64,000 nt of DNA from Bog-473 sp963791455 (GCA_963791455.1 CAWBSM010000002.1:682001-746000); one strand, 5' to 3'; counted from the stretch's first letter, positions 32,969 through 44,820 are shown. The notes: generated by a model from the sequence alone, not told the origin. Program-made: numbers and translations.

Positions 32969-33291
32969 TCATGCCGCCATGGGGACGCCGTCGACGATGC
33001 CTCGGTTCCTCAGCTCGAACTCCTCTTGGGTGAGGAGCCCGCGCTCCTTGAGGTCGGCGAGCTCGGCCAGCTCGTCGGTGGGCGTCGAGCCACGGACTGC
33101 ACGTAGCGCCGGAAGGCCTGTTCCTGCTGGCGGGCCGCCTCGATGACATGGGACTGCATCTTGTCGCCCCGAACGATCAGGTAGGCCAGGATCCCGATGA
33201 GAGGAAGGATGAGGACGAAGAGCACCCAGAGGGCCTTGGCCCACCCCTTCAGGTCGTTGCTGCGGAAGATGTCGAAGAACACCATGAACAC
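32969..33291 (-). pseudogene. PLDc_N/SHOCT membrane protein, frameshifted
   Basis: From 33291: MFMVFFDIFRSNDLKGWAKA, a transmembrane region (LWVLFVLILPLIGILAYLIV) and RGDKMQSHVIEAARQQEQAF, the usual PLDc_N architecture. The expected C-terminal SHOCT helix (TDELAELADLKERGLLTQEEFE) follows in a different frame from about 33100. One indel separates the two. It could be a true pseudogene or a sequencing error. Confidence 0.75.
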
Positions 33292-33383
33292 ATGAGCCAG
33301 ATCTCAATGAAGAACAGACAGAACCAAAGAATGGTGTAGACGGCCTGGCCCACCCGAACGTCTCGGCAATCACTGGGAACCTC

Positions 33384-36026
<2,643 letters not shown>

Positions 36027-36030
36027 GCAG

Positions 36031-36333
36031 TCAGTCCCCTCTCGGTGCGGGAGGTCGGTGGCGGAGCGCCGCCTCCAATTGGTCGATTCGGTCAAGGAGA
36101 TCCATTACGAGGCCCAGTGCGGCATAGTTCAGGGGCAGGCCGGCGCGCAGCCTCTGGATGCGGAAGGCGCGTGCCATCTGGGCCGGAGCGAACTGCAGTC
36201 GATGGTCGACACGCACCTCCACATCGAGCAGCCCCAGCCGCACCAGGCGCACGACGAGATCGGGGTGCAGGCCCACTGCCCGCGAGAAGGACTCGAGGTC
36301 GAGGCGGAGCGGGCGGGCGAGGACGGTGGTCAC
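36031..36333 (-). CDS. cbpM: Chaperone modulator CbpM-like protein
   Basis: 100 residues with the MerR-like fold of CbpM: SFSRAVGLHPDLVVRLVRLGLL, then FAPAQMARAFRIQRLRAGLPLNYAALGLVMDLLDRIDQLE. CbpM binds the J-domain of CbpA and restrains it. The GTG start overlaps the dnaJ stop (GTGA). HspR, the repressor often found here in actinobacteria, has a different N-terminal winged-helix signature that is not seen, but a DNA-binding role is not excluded. Confidence 0.8.
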   Translation of the reverse strand: MTTVLARPLRLDLESFSRAVGLHPDLVVRLVRLGLLDVEVRVDHRLQFAPAQMARAFRIQRLRAGLPLNYAALGLVMDLLDRIDQLEAALRHRPPAPRGD

Positions 36334-37244
36334 CGGTGCCTCCGCGGGTCGAAGTGCGACTCACGGGCGAGCTCCTCGAACAGCGCCCTCTCGCGCTCCT
36401 CTAGATGGCGCGGCACCATGATCTTGACCTCTGCATAGAGGTTGCCCGCCGTACCCCTTGGGTTCGGCAGGCCACGGCCGCGGAGCCGCAACTTGCGGCC
36501 CGACGACGTCCCCGGGGGCACAGTGAGCTTGGCGTCGCCTCCGGGACCCTCGACGGGGACCTTCGCCCCGAGCGCCGCTTCCCAGGGCGTCACCAGGAGG
36601 TCGACGTAGATGTCGCGGCCTTCGAGCCGATAGCGCGCATGGGGAGCGATGCGAACGGCGAGGTACAGATCCCCGGCCTGGCCGGTGCCGCCCTGGCCTC
36701 CCTGTCCGGCCAACCGGATGCGCTGTCCGTCGGTGACCCCAGCCGGGATCGTGACGTCATAGGTGCGGTCGCCGGACAACGTGATGCGCTTCTTTGCTCC
36801 CTTGAACGCGTCGTCGAGGGAGACCTCGATCGTGGCCTCCTGATCGGCGCCGCGGGTCGGAGTCGGCCGCCGGCGACCGAACATGCCGCCGAACAGATCT
36901 CCCAGGTCGATTTCGTCGAAGTCGCCCGAGACCGACCACGAGGAGTAGTCCGCCGACGACCCCCTGCGAGGACCCTGTTGCGCCCGGGCCCAAGCCTCCG
37001 CGTCCACCCCGTCGGGCACATGACGGAATGTCGCCCCGAATCGGTCATACTTCGCCCGCGTCTCGGGGTCGGACAGCACGTCGTAGGCCTCGGAGATCTC
37101 CTTGAACCGCTCCTCGGCGGCCGGATCCTTGTTCACGTCGGGGTGATAGGTGCGCGCCAGCTTGCGGTAGGCCCGCTGAATCTCTTCCGTACTGGCGGAC
37201 CTCGAAACGCCCAAGATCGAGTAATAATCCTGGTCCGCCGCCAC
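36330..37244 (-). CDS. cbpA: DnaJ-type co-chaperone, CbpA class (no zinc finger)
   Basis: 304 residues: J-domain with HPD (ARTYHPDVNKD), a G/F-like linker (DLFGGMFGRRR), then two beta-barrel C-terminal domains (VTIPAGVTDGQRIRL, LTVPPGTSSGRKLRLRGRGLP). The four CxxCxGxG zinc repeats of DnaJ are absent, so it is CbpA/type-II. It stimulates the DnaK ATPase. GTG follows the grpE TAG without a gap, and the CbpM gene overlaps its stop. Confidence 0.93.
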   Translation of the reverse strand: MAADQDYYSILGVSRSASTEEIQRAYRKLARTYHPDVNKDPAAEERFKEISEAYDVLSDPETRAKYDRFGATFRHVPDGVDAEAWARAQQGPRRGSSADYSSWSVSGDFDEIDLGDLFGGMFGRRRPTPTRGADQEATIEVSLDDAFKGAKKRITLSGDRTYDVTIPAGVTDGQRIRLAGQGGQGGTGQAGDLYLAVRIAPHARYRLEGRDIYVDLLVTPWEAALGAKVPVEGPGGDAKLTVPPGTSSGRKLRLRGRGLPNPRGTAGNLYAEVKIMVPRHLEERERALFEELARESHFDPRRHR

Positions 37245-37862
37245 CTAGCGCCCCTTGGTCGCCACCACCACCGCAGCGGGCCGCAGCTGGTGCTCACCGT
37301 CCCCATACCCGGGATGGACCACATGGACGATGGTCCCCGGCTCGGCGTCCGGATCGTTGACGCTAGCGACTGCCTCGTGGCGGGCTGGGTCGAACTGCTC
37401 GCCTAGCGGGTCAGAGCGCGCAAATCCAAGCTTGGCCAGGATTTGCACCGCCTGGTCGCGGACCGCTTGGATGCCCTCTCGGATCAGGGAGGGATCGGCG
37501 TCGGCATGGTCCAGAGCTCGCTCCAGGCTGTCGAGAACAGGCAGAAAGTCGGTGGCGACGGTGTCGCGCTCCCTGGCCCGTGCCGACTCGGTCTCGCGTC
37601 CCAGCCTCTTGCGCAGGTTGTCGAAGTCGGCCATGACGCGGACCAGTTGGTCCTGGAGCTCCTGCTCGCCGGCGCTCTGCAGCAGGGATGGTTTCTCCTC
37701 GGAAACTGAGCCTCCCGCCGGTTGCGTCGTCTCATCGTTGCGAGGGTGACCTGCTTCTTCCTTCCCCCTTGAAGGGGCGTGAGGGTGGATTGCCCCTTCA
37801 GCCGGTTGGGGCGAGGGGGGAGCAAGGCGGTCCGAGGTCGAAGGCGGGACGGACACGACCAC
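37245..37862 (-). CDS. grpE: Nucleotide exchange factor GrpE
   Basis: 205 residues. A long, Pro-rich N-terminal extension (about 60 residues) precedes the coiled coil (ELQDQLVRVMADFDNLRKRL) and the C-terminal head (GTIVHVVHPGYGDGEHQLRPAAVVVA). GTG 37862 is two bases after the dnaK stop. A later in-frame GTG before SEEKPSLLQS would give a more usual length, so the true N-terminus is uncertain. It releases ADP from DnaK. Confidence 0.9.
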   Translation of the reverse strand: MVVSVPPSTSDRLAPPSPQPAEGAIHPHAPSRGKEEAGHPRNDETTQPAGGSVSEEKPSLLQSAGEQELQDQLVRVMADFDNLRKRLGRETESARARERDTVATDFLPVLDSLERALDHADADPSLIREGIQAVRDQAVQILAKLGFARSDPLGEQFDPARHEAVASVNDPDAEPGTIVHVVHPGYGDGEHQLRPAAVVVATKGR

Positions 37863-37863
37863 C

Positions 37864-39738
37864 TCAGCTCGGGGTGAATTCTGCGTCGATCACGTCGTCA
37901 TCGGCCCCTCCTGACGGGGTGTCTGACCCGGCCCCGGGACCGGGAGACGCCTGTGCCGTCAACCCCTGGTAGACGCTCTGAAGCTCTGATGTGAGCGACC
38001 TGATGCGGTCCACCGGGGCCTCCTCCTTGAGCGCCTGCTGGGCGTCGTTCATCAGCATTTCAGCGCGCGCCTTCTCGTGCACGGGTGCACCGGCACCGAG
38101 CTCGGTGAGCCGGCGCTCCACGAGGTGGACCGTGGCGTCGAGCTCGTTGCGAGCGTCGACGAGTTGGCGGAGATTCGCATCCTCCTGTGAGTAGCGCTCG
38201 GCATCGCTCACCATGCGCTCGACTTCGGACTTGTCGAGGTTCGAGCTCTCGCTGATCGTGATCCGCTGCTCGGCGCCCGTGTCCTTGTCCTTGGCGGACA
38301 CGTTGAGAATCCCGTTCGCATCGATGTCGTAGGTCACCTCGACCTGGGGCTCACCCCGCGGCGCTGGGCGGATGTTCTCGAGGCGGAACCGCCCAAGTGC
38401 CCTGTTGTCAGCCGCCCGCTCCCGCTCGCCCTGCAGGACGACCACGTCAACTGCGGACTGGTTGTCTTCGGCCGTGCTGAAGGTCTCGGTCCGCCGAGCG
38501 GGGATTGTCGTGTTGCGTTCGATGACCTTGGTCATGACGCCCCCGAGGGTCTCGACCCCCAGCGACAAGGGTGTCACGTCCAGGAGCAGGACATCTTTGA
38601 CCTCGCCCTTGATCACCGCCGCTTGCAGCGCTGCGCCCAGTGCGACAACCTCGTCAGGGTTGACCGTCATGTTGGGTTCGCGCCCACCGGTCAAGCGCCG
38701 GACCAGGGCCTGGACCGCCGGCACGCGGGTGGAGCCGCCGACCAGGATCACCTCGTCGATGTCTGCGGCCGTCAGACGGGCGTCGGCCATCGCCTGCTCC
38801 ACGGGTCCTTTGCAGCGATCGATGAGGTCGTTGATCAATGTTTCGAAGGTCGAGCGCATCAGCGTGGTGTTGAGGTGCTTGGGGCCATTTGCGTCGGCCG
38901 TGATGAAGGGAAGGTTGATGGTGGTCTGCGTGACCGCGGAGAGCTCGACCTTTGCCTTCTCTGCTGCCTCGAAGAGGCGTTGCAGTGCCTGAGGGTCATT
39001 GCGCAGGTCGATGCCATTGTCCTTCTGGAACTCGTCGGCGAGGTGATCGACGATCCGGCGGTCGAAATCGTCACCACCGAGATGGGTGTCTCCTGATGTC
39101 GAGCGCACCTCCACGACACCATCACCGACGTCGAGGATGCTGACGTCGAAAGTCCCCCCGCCCAGATCGAAGACGAGCACGGTCTCATCGCCCTGTCTGT
39201 CGAGCCCGTACGCCAACGCGGCCGCGGTCGGCTCGTTTATGATGCGCAAGACTTCGATTCCCGCGATCTTGCCCGCGTCCTTGGTGGCCTGGCGCTGCGC
39301 GTCATTGAAGTAGGCGGGTACGGTGATGACCGCCTCGGTGACCTTCTCGCCAAGGAACTTGGAGGCATCCTCAACCAACTTGCGCAGCACGAGCGCCGAG
39401 ATCTCCTCGGGGGCGTAGAGAGTGCCGCGGATATCGAATCGGGCCGACCCGTCGGGACCCTCGACGACGTCGAACGTGACCGTGTTGATCTCGTTCTGGA
39501 CTTCACTGTAACGACGCCCGATGAAGCGCTTGGCCGAATAGATGGTCCCCTTGGGATTGAGGATCGCCTGCCGGCGCGCCAGTTGGCCCACCAGCCGCTC
39601 ACCCTGTTCGGTGAAACCCACGACCGATGGGGTGGTGCGGGTGCCCTCTGCATTGGGAATCACCGTCGGTTGACCGCCTTCGACTGCGGCAATCACCGAA
39701 TTGGTGGTTCCAAGGTCGATTCCGACTGCTCGCGGCAT
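37864..39738 (-). CDS. dnaK: Hsp70 chaperone DnaK
   Basis: 624 residues, starting MPRAVGIDLGTTNSVIA. ATPase-domain signatures are VFDLGGGTFDVSIL and VILVGGSTRVPAVQ. The substrate domain starts near LLLDVTPLSLGVETLGG and the tail ends DDDVIDAEFTPS. First gene of dnaK-grpE-cbpA-cbpM-clpB. The ATG follows AAAGGAGC. No CIRCE or convincing HAIR repeat was recognised upstream, so the control of the operon is unclear. Confidence 0.97.
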   Translation of the reverse strand: MPRAVGIDLGTTNSVIAAVEGGQPTVIPNAEGTRTTPSVVGFTEQGERLVGQLARRQAILNPKGTIYSAKRFIGRRYSEVQNEINTVTFDVVEGPDGSARFDIRGTLYAPEEISALVLRKLVEDASKFLGEKVTEAVITVPAYFNDAQRQATKDAGKIAGIEVLRIINEPTAAALAYGLDRQGDETVLVFDLGGGTFDVSILDVGDGVVEVRSTSGDTHLGGDDFDRRIVDHLADEFQKDNGIDLRNDPQALQRLFEAAEKAKVELSAVTQTTINLPFITADANGPKHLNTTLMRSTFETLINDLIDRCKGPVEQAMADARLTAADIDEVILVGGSTRVPAVQALVRRLTGGREPNMTVNPDEVVALGAALQAAVIKGEVKDVLLLDVTPLSLGVETLGGVMTKVIERNTTIPARRTETFSTAEDNQSAVDVVVLQGERERAADNRALGRFRLENIRPAPRGEPQVEVTYDIDANGILNVSAKDKDTGAEQRITISESSNLDKSEVERMVSDAERYSQEDANLRQLVDARNELDATVHLVERRLTELGAGAPVHEKARAEMLMNDAQQALKEEAPVDRIRSLTSELQSVYQGLTAQASPGPGAGSDTPSGGADDDVIDAEFTPS

Positions 39739-40238
39739 GGTTGCTCCTTTGAGTCTGAGTCGCCGTCTGACGTCCCACCCGTCGCGACATGCACAACCCG
39801 AGATGTGGCGACTCCGTAACTCCTCTCATCGTGTGCCAGCCTCGGCCCACCGACACCCCGCGGACGCGTGGAGTTCAAGCTTGGCCGGTCCCCTTGCCGT
39901 CTCACGTGGACGCGGGGTGTGTCGCGCCCGTTCCCGCCGCAGACTGATTGGTGGTCGCGCACACTGCGAAGCGAATGGATTTCACCTGCTACGACATGGC
40001 CGTTATCCAGGAAGCGACACGACGGCATCGCGGTCGCATGGCGCAGCTGCTCAACAATGTCGACGCCCTGCGTAGGAGCGCCGCCGGGTTGCGGATCTCC
40101 GGCCCCAACGTCGCACTGGGCCACCTGGCGACCCACCTCGCGGATCCCACGCTGAACGGCAAAGGGGCACCTCGGGTCACGGACCGATCGGATGGGACGG
40201 CAGGCAGCCGGCTGAGCGCCTCCTGCGGCCGCCCCTAG
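39739..40238. other. Upstream region of dnaK, no supported gene
   Basis: 500 bases holding the heat-shock operon promoter and the end of the LuxR-type gene. A plus-strand ORF (39948-40238, 96 codons) lacks family resemblance. Near dnaK the minus strand reads ACTCAGACTCAAAGGAG; ACTCAAA resembles one half of a HAIR site, but no partner half was found at the right spacing. Confidence 0.45.
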
Positions 40239-41987
40239 TTACCGGGGTTTCACTCGGTCGGTTTGCGCGTCGGTGATCACGAGACGCACCAACTCAACCC
40301 GTGAGGTGATCCCGAGCTTTCGGAAAACCTGACGGAGATGGAAGTCCACGGTGTGTCGAGAGAGAAAGAGACGGGCTCCCACCTGCGCATTCGTCAACCC
40401 TTCGGCGACCACGAGCGCAACCCGCTGTTCCGGCGACGTGAGGCTGGCCCATCCCGACACGGGACGCTCGGTCTTCTGCCGACGACGTCTGCGCACACGG
40501 CTGGCATCCCGGACGGATCCAATCTGGCTGTAGATCGCGAGCGAGCTGTCCAACTCCATCAAAGAGGCCGGTCGGTCACTCAATGAAAGTGCCATCCCCA
40601 GATCCTCCGTGGCCGACGCCCGTGCCCATGGCGATCGGTGCAGTGCGGTGGCGTCCCGGAGGAGATCGGGGCGATGGTCGAAGATCCCACGGGCATGCGC
40701 ATCGGCTGCGGTGAGGATGGGCAGCTCGGGATTCGAGCGGGCGATGACCGCAATGTCGGCGACAATGCGCTCAGCGGTGTACTGGTCGCCGACCGCCAAG
40801 GCGGAGCGCACCCACCACGCGGCACCGGCGGAATCCTCAAGCAAGACCCGATTGGCCGCCACGTGGTTAGAGAGGCAGTCGGTCAAGAGTTCGAGCGCTC
40901 GTGACGGCCCCACCTGGGCGTCCTTGAGATGGATCCGCGCCCACATGTGTGACGCCCAGCCCAGCACCCCGACGGGGGGAGGCGTGGCCCGAACGTCACC
41001 GAGCAGACGAGCGGCCGCCGCCATGTCGCCGCGACGGAGGGCGAGTTCGGCCAGCACACTCAACGCCATTGAGACGAAGATCGGGGTTCCTAGTCGTTCA
41101 GACAGGGCAAGTGCAGCTTGGGCGTCACTCTCCGCCCTGTCATTCTCGCCGCGTGCGAACATGAGGCGGGTGCGCACCGCCCCCACCGCGGCGAGCCATT
41201 CGGTATGGTGCGCCGCGAGCATCCGCTTCTCGACATCGGAGAGGACATCCGCCGCATGTTCGAACTCACCGAACGTCGTCAGCATGCACGCCAAGTGCAG
41301 TCCCGGGTAGCTCCGTCGGATCTCCGAGGGGCCATGGTCGGCCCGCTGAATCGACGCGTGCATCCAGCGCAAGGCTTCGGTCGCCCGGCCTTCGTCCCAG
41401 GCGAGGTAGCCGAGGGTCTCGAAAGCTCCCGACAGCGCGAGATCCGCCCCCGCCCATTCAGTGCCGGCGAGAATGGACTCCGCGCCGAGGCGAGCCGCGT
41501 CGCAATCTCCTGCCATGACCATTCCCCGCAACTCCGCAAGCCTTGCTCCGGCGCGCACGCTGTTCGAGATCTTGGGCTCTTCCAGGATGGCGATCGCCTG
41601 GGCCGACGATTCATCGACCCGCCCGCTCATGAAGAGGAGGGACGACAGGGTGAGGCGTGTTCGCGCGATTGCCTCGGGAGACTGGTCAGCGAGGAACAAC
41701 GCACCGTGGCTCAACGAAATCGCATCGCTGATCCGGCCGGCTCGCACCAGTCCGTCGACGTCGAGCGCGTGGGCAGCGGTCACCTCCGAGGCTTGGTGGC
41801 CCGGTTGCGGGGTCGCGGCGTGCGACGGACGAATCGGTGCTTCGAAGTGAGGAGGGTGGCGGGTGGGAGGACGCACTAGTCGTCTGCTTCGGACGTCGGA
41901 GGGGTGCCGCGAGACATCAGATTGACGTCCGAATCGTGGTCGCCACGAGACGCTCCTTCCGGACAGCAGTAATCCACCCGTAGTCAT
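40239..41987 (-). CDS. LuxR-family regulator with helical-repeat sensor region
   Basis: 582 residues. The C-terminal GerE/LuxR HTH (LTSPEQRVALVVAEGLTNAQ, LFLSRHTVDFHLRQVFRKLG) occupies the last 70 residues. The preceding about 400 residues are TPR-like helical pairs (for example EATEALRWMHASIQRA-type segments). There is no AAA/NACHT ATPase domain, in contrast with full MalT-like proteins. The first about 60 residues are Arg/Pro-rich and the true start may be later. Targets unknown; it lies upstream of dnaK on the same strand. Confidence 0.82.
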   Translation of the reverse strand: MTTGGLLLSGRSVSWRPRFGRQSDVSRHPSDVRSRRLVRPPTRHPPHFEAPIRPSHAATPQPGHQASEVTAAHALDVDGLVRAGRISDAISLSHGALFLADQSPEAIARTRLTLSSLLFMSGRVDESSAQAIAILEEPKISNSVRAGARLAELRGMVMAGDCDAARLGAESILAGTEWAGADLALSGAFETLGYLAWDEGRATEALRWMHASIQRADHGPSEIRRSYPGLHLACMLTTFGEFEHAADVLSDVEKRMLAAHHTEWLAAVGAVRTRLMFARGENDRAESDAQAALALSERLGTPIFVSMALSVLAELALRRGDMAAAARLLGDVRATPPPVGVLGWASHMWARIHLKDAQVGPSRALELLTDCLSNHVAANRVLLEDSAGAAWWVRSALAVGDQYTAERIVADIAVIARSNPELPILTAADAHARGIFDHRPDLLRDATALHRSPWARASATEDLGMALSLSDRPASLMELDSSLAIYSQIGSVRDASRVRRRRRQKTERPVSGWASLTSPEQRVALVVAEGLTNAQVGARLFLSRHTVDFHLRQVFRKLGITSRVELVRLVITDAQTDRVKPR

Positions 41988-42353
41988 CCATTGCCCACAA
42001 GTGACGGCCGGATTTCTAAAGACCTGAAGGGTCCTTCCCCACTGTGTACTTCGTCAAACGTGACCAAACATCCGTTTTGGTTCTTCGCGATCAGCCCTCC
42101 AGCCTGCAGGAAACACCCAGAAGCACCGCGATGCGCGGGATCGAGCGCATCACAGACAGAGTGCTGTCCGGTCCAGATGCCGCGTTCAAGCCGCAGCTGG
42201 GCATCCGAGCCTTGAACGCCCTCCGAGCCCTTCTGGGTAGGTGGAAGGTGAGGAACGCGTCGAGCTCAGCGATCTACTACGCGGCCAGGGGATGGCATAG
42301 AGCTGAGGGACCATGAACATGATGGGTACCGCGCCACCGCCAGGAGGTTCCCA
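41988..42353. other. Intergenic region without a supported gene
   Basis: Short ORFs only. It contains the LuxR-gene promoter side and, at the end, a clear AGGAGG site for the next gene. Confidence 0.45.
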
Positions 42354-42818
42354 ATGGAAGCGCACCCCATCCAAGCCAGGTGTCGTCATTGCACAAATGA
42401 CTTTCCCATCTCTGACCTGCTCTTGGCGGTGGACGGCGGATGCCCAATATGCGGGTGGACGCTGAGCCCGGAGTGGACGACGATGTTGCGAGAGGAGTCC
42501 CGTAACGCAGACACCGCGATGATGCTGTTGGTCCAAGCACTCCGGCGCTTGTACGGCTTGCCGGGCAACCTCCAGCTGTTGCCACATTCAGTGTTTCGCA
42601 ACCTCTTCGAAGAGGTCGGATGGGAGCAGGAGCTGCCCGTAGATCCGGACTATGCCGGTGAAGAGCTGCGGCTGCTCCGGCTTGAGTTTGAATCCTGGGA
42701 GAGGCTCGCCGAGCAGGGCAAGCGAGACGGGACACTCGAGCGGCTCAAGAGGGCGTTCACCCGGAGCCGCCGATCAGACGGCTCAACCGCCGCGCCCGAG
42801 GCAACCGCCGCGACGTAA
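42354..42818 (+). CDS. Hypothetical zinc-ribbon protein
   Basis: 154 residues, AGGAGG six bases before ATG. Cys pairs in ARCRHCTNDF and GCPICGWTL form a probable zinc ribbon at residues 9-35. The remainder is helical and charged (DTAMMLLVQALRRLYGLPG, EELRLLRLEFESWERLAEQ) with a disordered Ala/Thr tail. I do not recognise the family. It may be a small regulatory or binding protein. Confidence 0.7.
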   Translation: MEAHPIQARCRHCTNDFPISDLLLAVDGGCPICGWTLSPEWTTMLREESRNADTAMMLLVQALRRLYGLPGNLQLLPHSVFRNLFEEVGWEQELPVDPDYAGEELRLLRLEFESWERLAEQGKRDGTLERLKRAFTRSRRSDGSTAAPEATAAT

Positions 42819-42841
42819 CTGCAGTCCGTTGGGGCGGGCAG

Positions 42842-43000
42842 TCAGACCGTCGAGGTGATCGTGCGCCGGAGGTGTTCGTGGACCATCAGGACCGCCATCG
42901 CTCCGTCGCCCACTGCGGATGCGACCCGCTTGACGGACTGGCTGCGCACGTTTCCCACACGCCACTTGCACACGGGTGACCAGGGTGCCCTAGACGTCGT
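42842..43000 (-). pseudogene. C-terminal remnant of a thioredoxin-reductase-like flavoprotein
   Basis: The minus strand encodes GNVRSQSVKRVASAVGDGAM and AVLMVHEHLRR, very close to the usual end (GDVR...SVKRVASAVGEG..) of pyridine nucleotide-disulfide oxidoreductases. The preceding codons (VCKWRVG) are already garbled (GDVR has become GNVR), and nothing upstream belongs to the enzyme. It is a decayed gene end. Confidence 0.7.
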
Positions 43001-43115
43001 ACCGCCTAGGTTCCCGCGACGCATGCTCGCCCGACAGGACCACGCGTTCTGGTGGTGCCGCTGACTGGTCACACGCGAATCATGGTGTGAGAAGCTCCGA
43101 GCAGGAGGCACTGTC

Positions 43116-43700
43116 GTGGAGACGTCCGGCGTTCAAATCCGATCGATCGACAATCAGGTGCTCCCTCCCGTCGGGAAGTGGACGATCGACACAACTCACT
43201 CTGCAGTGCAATTCGTCGTGCGCCACATGGCCATCAGCAAGGTGCGGGGGAAGTTTGACGCCTTCGAAGGGACCATCTTGGTGGCAGAGACCTCCGATCA
43301 ATGCAGAGTGGAGGTCGTGATCCGGGCCGACAGCATTAACACGGGCGACCTCACTCGCGACGAGCACCTACGATCTCCGGACTTCCTGGACGCCGAGCAC
43401 TATCCAGAGTTGCGGTACCGGCGCCTCGGCGCGGTCCCAGCAGGTAATGGCCGGTGGGAGGTTCTTGGCGAGCTGACGATCCGCGATGTCACTCATCCAG
43501 TCAGCCTCGAGATGGAATTCGCCGGCATCAGCATCGATCCCTGGGGAAAGGTCCGCTCGGGTTTTACCGCCGCGACGACCATCAACCGCGAGGACTTCGA
43601 TGTGCGGTGGAACCAGACGCTCGAGACGGGCGGTTTCTTGGTGAGTAAGGAAGTTAGGATCGAACTCGAGATCGAGGCGGTGCTCGCCGACGAGAACTGA
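43116..43700 (+). CDS. YceI-family protein
   Basis: 194 residues from GTG 43116. GKWTIDTTHSAVQFVVRHMA, KVRGKFDAFEGTI, SINTGDLTRDEHLRSPDFLD and FTAATTINREDFDVRWNQ are the YceI lipocalin-like signature. The fold binds polyisoprenoid or amide lipids. No signal peptide is present, so it is cytoplasmic here. Single gene. Confidence 0.92.
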   Translation: METSGVQIRSIDNQVLPPVGKWTIDTTHSAVQFVVRHMAISKVRGKFDAFEGTILVAETSDQCRVEVVIRADSINTGDLTRDEHLRSPDFLDAEHYPELRYRRLGAVPAGNGRWEVLGELTIRDVTHPVSLEMEFAGISIDPWGKVRSGFTAATTINREDFDVRWNQTLETGGFLVSKEVRIELEIEAVLADEN

Positions 43701-43708
43701 CGCCTGCT

Positions 43709-43740
43709 CCGGACCCACTCCCTTTGGACGCGCTCTTGGG
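43709..43740. repeat. 32-bp repeat, copy 1
   Basis: Shares CCCACTCCCTTTGGACGC plus flanking bases (about 28 of 32) with 44588-44619. On the minus strand both encode VQREW. Confidence 0.6.
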
Positions 43741-43791
43741 TGGTCGCGTGACCACAAACGTCCCGTTGAAACAAGGGGAGATCGAATCCTC

Positions 43792-44238
43792 TCAGCGAGT
43801 GCGACCGGGGAGTGAACTGTCCACCCACCGCCGGATCTCCGCGAGTGGAACCGCTCCGGTACGGCGCGCGACGACGGTGCCACCGTCGACAAGCAGGAAG
43901 GTGGGGATGGTCTGCACTCCGAAACGACGGGCGAGCGCCGGCGAGGTGTCGACGTTAACCTTGACGAGCTTCAACCGGCCCGACAAGTCCCGTGCCACTT
44001 GCTCCAGCGCTGGGCTCACCATTCGGCACGGCCCGCACCACTCTGCCCACATATCCACGAGCACCGGGATGGCGGCGTCCTCGACGATCTCGTCGAACTC
44101 ATCATCCCCGCTGTCCGTGATCCACGGGAGGGCCGCACCGCATTTGCCGCATCTTGGGACGCCTGATGCACGATCGGGTATCCGGTTCTTCGTGCCGCAG
44201 GTGGCACACGGGACGACTTCGACTCGCGGTTCGGCCAT
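43792..44238 (-). CDS. Thioredoxin with N-terminal zinc ribbon (TrxC/thioredoxin-2 type)
   Basis: 148 residues from ATG 44238. Cys pairs CATC and CGKC (residues 11-33) make a zinc ribbon; the catalytic motif WCGPC is in VDMWAEWCGPCRM, with the cis-Pro in VQTIPTFLL. It reduces protein disulfides and, in TrxC, the ribbon tunes redox behaviour. The frame upstream to 44427 is not protein-like. Confidence 0.92.
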   Translation of the reverse strand: MAEPRVEVVPCATCGTKNRIPDRASGVPRCGKCGAALPWITDSGDDEFDEIVEDAAIPVLVDMWAEWCGPCRMVSPALEQVARDLSGRLKLVKVNVDTSPALARRFGVQTIPTFLLVDGGTVVARRTGAVPLAEIRRWVDSSLPGRTR

Positions 44239-44509
44239 CAGCGTGGGAGCGCCTTCCACGACCGTCCCTCGACGGCGCCAACCACGTGCAACTGAGAAAG
44301 GTTTCTCACGGTGTCTCCAGAACGCCACATCAAAGCCGAGTCTCGCGCTCGCCGGGCGAGCGCACCATCCCGTAAGTTCGTGGTTTGTGCGTGGTCGCCG
44401 ACTCATCAGGCAAAGCGTCCGGGACATCGCCTACGCCTGCACACGGCGTCGTCATCCGAGAAATGAACCTGTAGGGTCCATTTATTCGTTCAGCGCCCTG
44501 ATCTGGAGT

Positions 44510-44790
44510 TCACAGGGCGCCAGTGTGTGGGGTGCGACCATCGATGCGACATGAGGATCGCGGTCTCGTCGAGGCGCCTACCTCTGGCCGGTCCCACTCC
44601 CTTTGGACGCACTGTTGGGGCGCCCGGACAACCAGTCCGATGATTACAAGGTCGAGCATCATCTGACAGGTGACAAGCACCCGGGCTGCCTGGGTCTTGG
44701 CCGTGATGTCGCCGAACCCGACCGTGGTGAAGGCCACCCCTAAAGGCTCGGTGTCGGGCCTTGCTCCGCGTGGTGTCCTCGTGGAGGGCG
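44510..44790 (-). pseudogene. Potassium-channel (Ion_trans_2) C-terminal remnant
   Basis: The minus strand encodes the pore filter TTVGFGDITAKTQAARVLVT followed by the second transmembrane helix QMMLDLVIIGLVVR. The preceding codons give PDTEPLGVAF in the same frame, but the first transmembrane helix and N-terminus are absent. The sequence after VQREW has no channel-like features. It is directly followed upstream by the AAA-type gene end at 44821, so only a broken 3' piece remains. Confidence 0.7.
44588..44619. repeat. 32-bp repeat, copy 2
   Basis: Partner of 43709-43740; here it lies in the tail of the potassium-channel remnant. Confidence 0.6.
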
Positions 44791-44820
44791 ATCCCGCCGA
44801 CGATGGACCTCGAGATCACA

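Noticed and set aside
39739..39790. HAIR or CIRCE element upstream of dnaK
   Set aside because: Only one half-like ACTCAAA was found, without the partner half at the needed spacing; CIRCE halves are absent.
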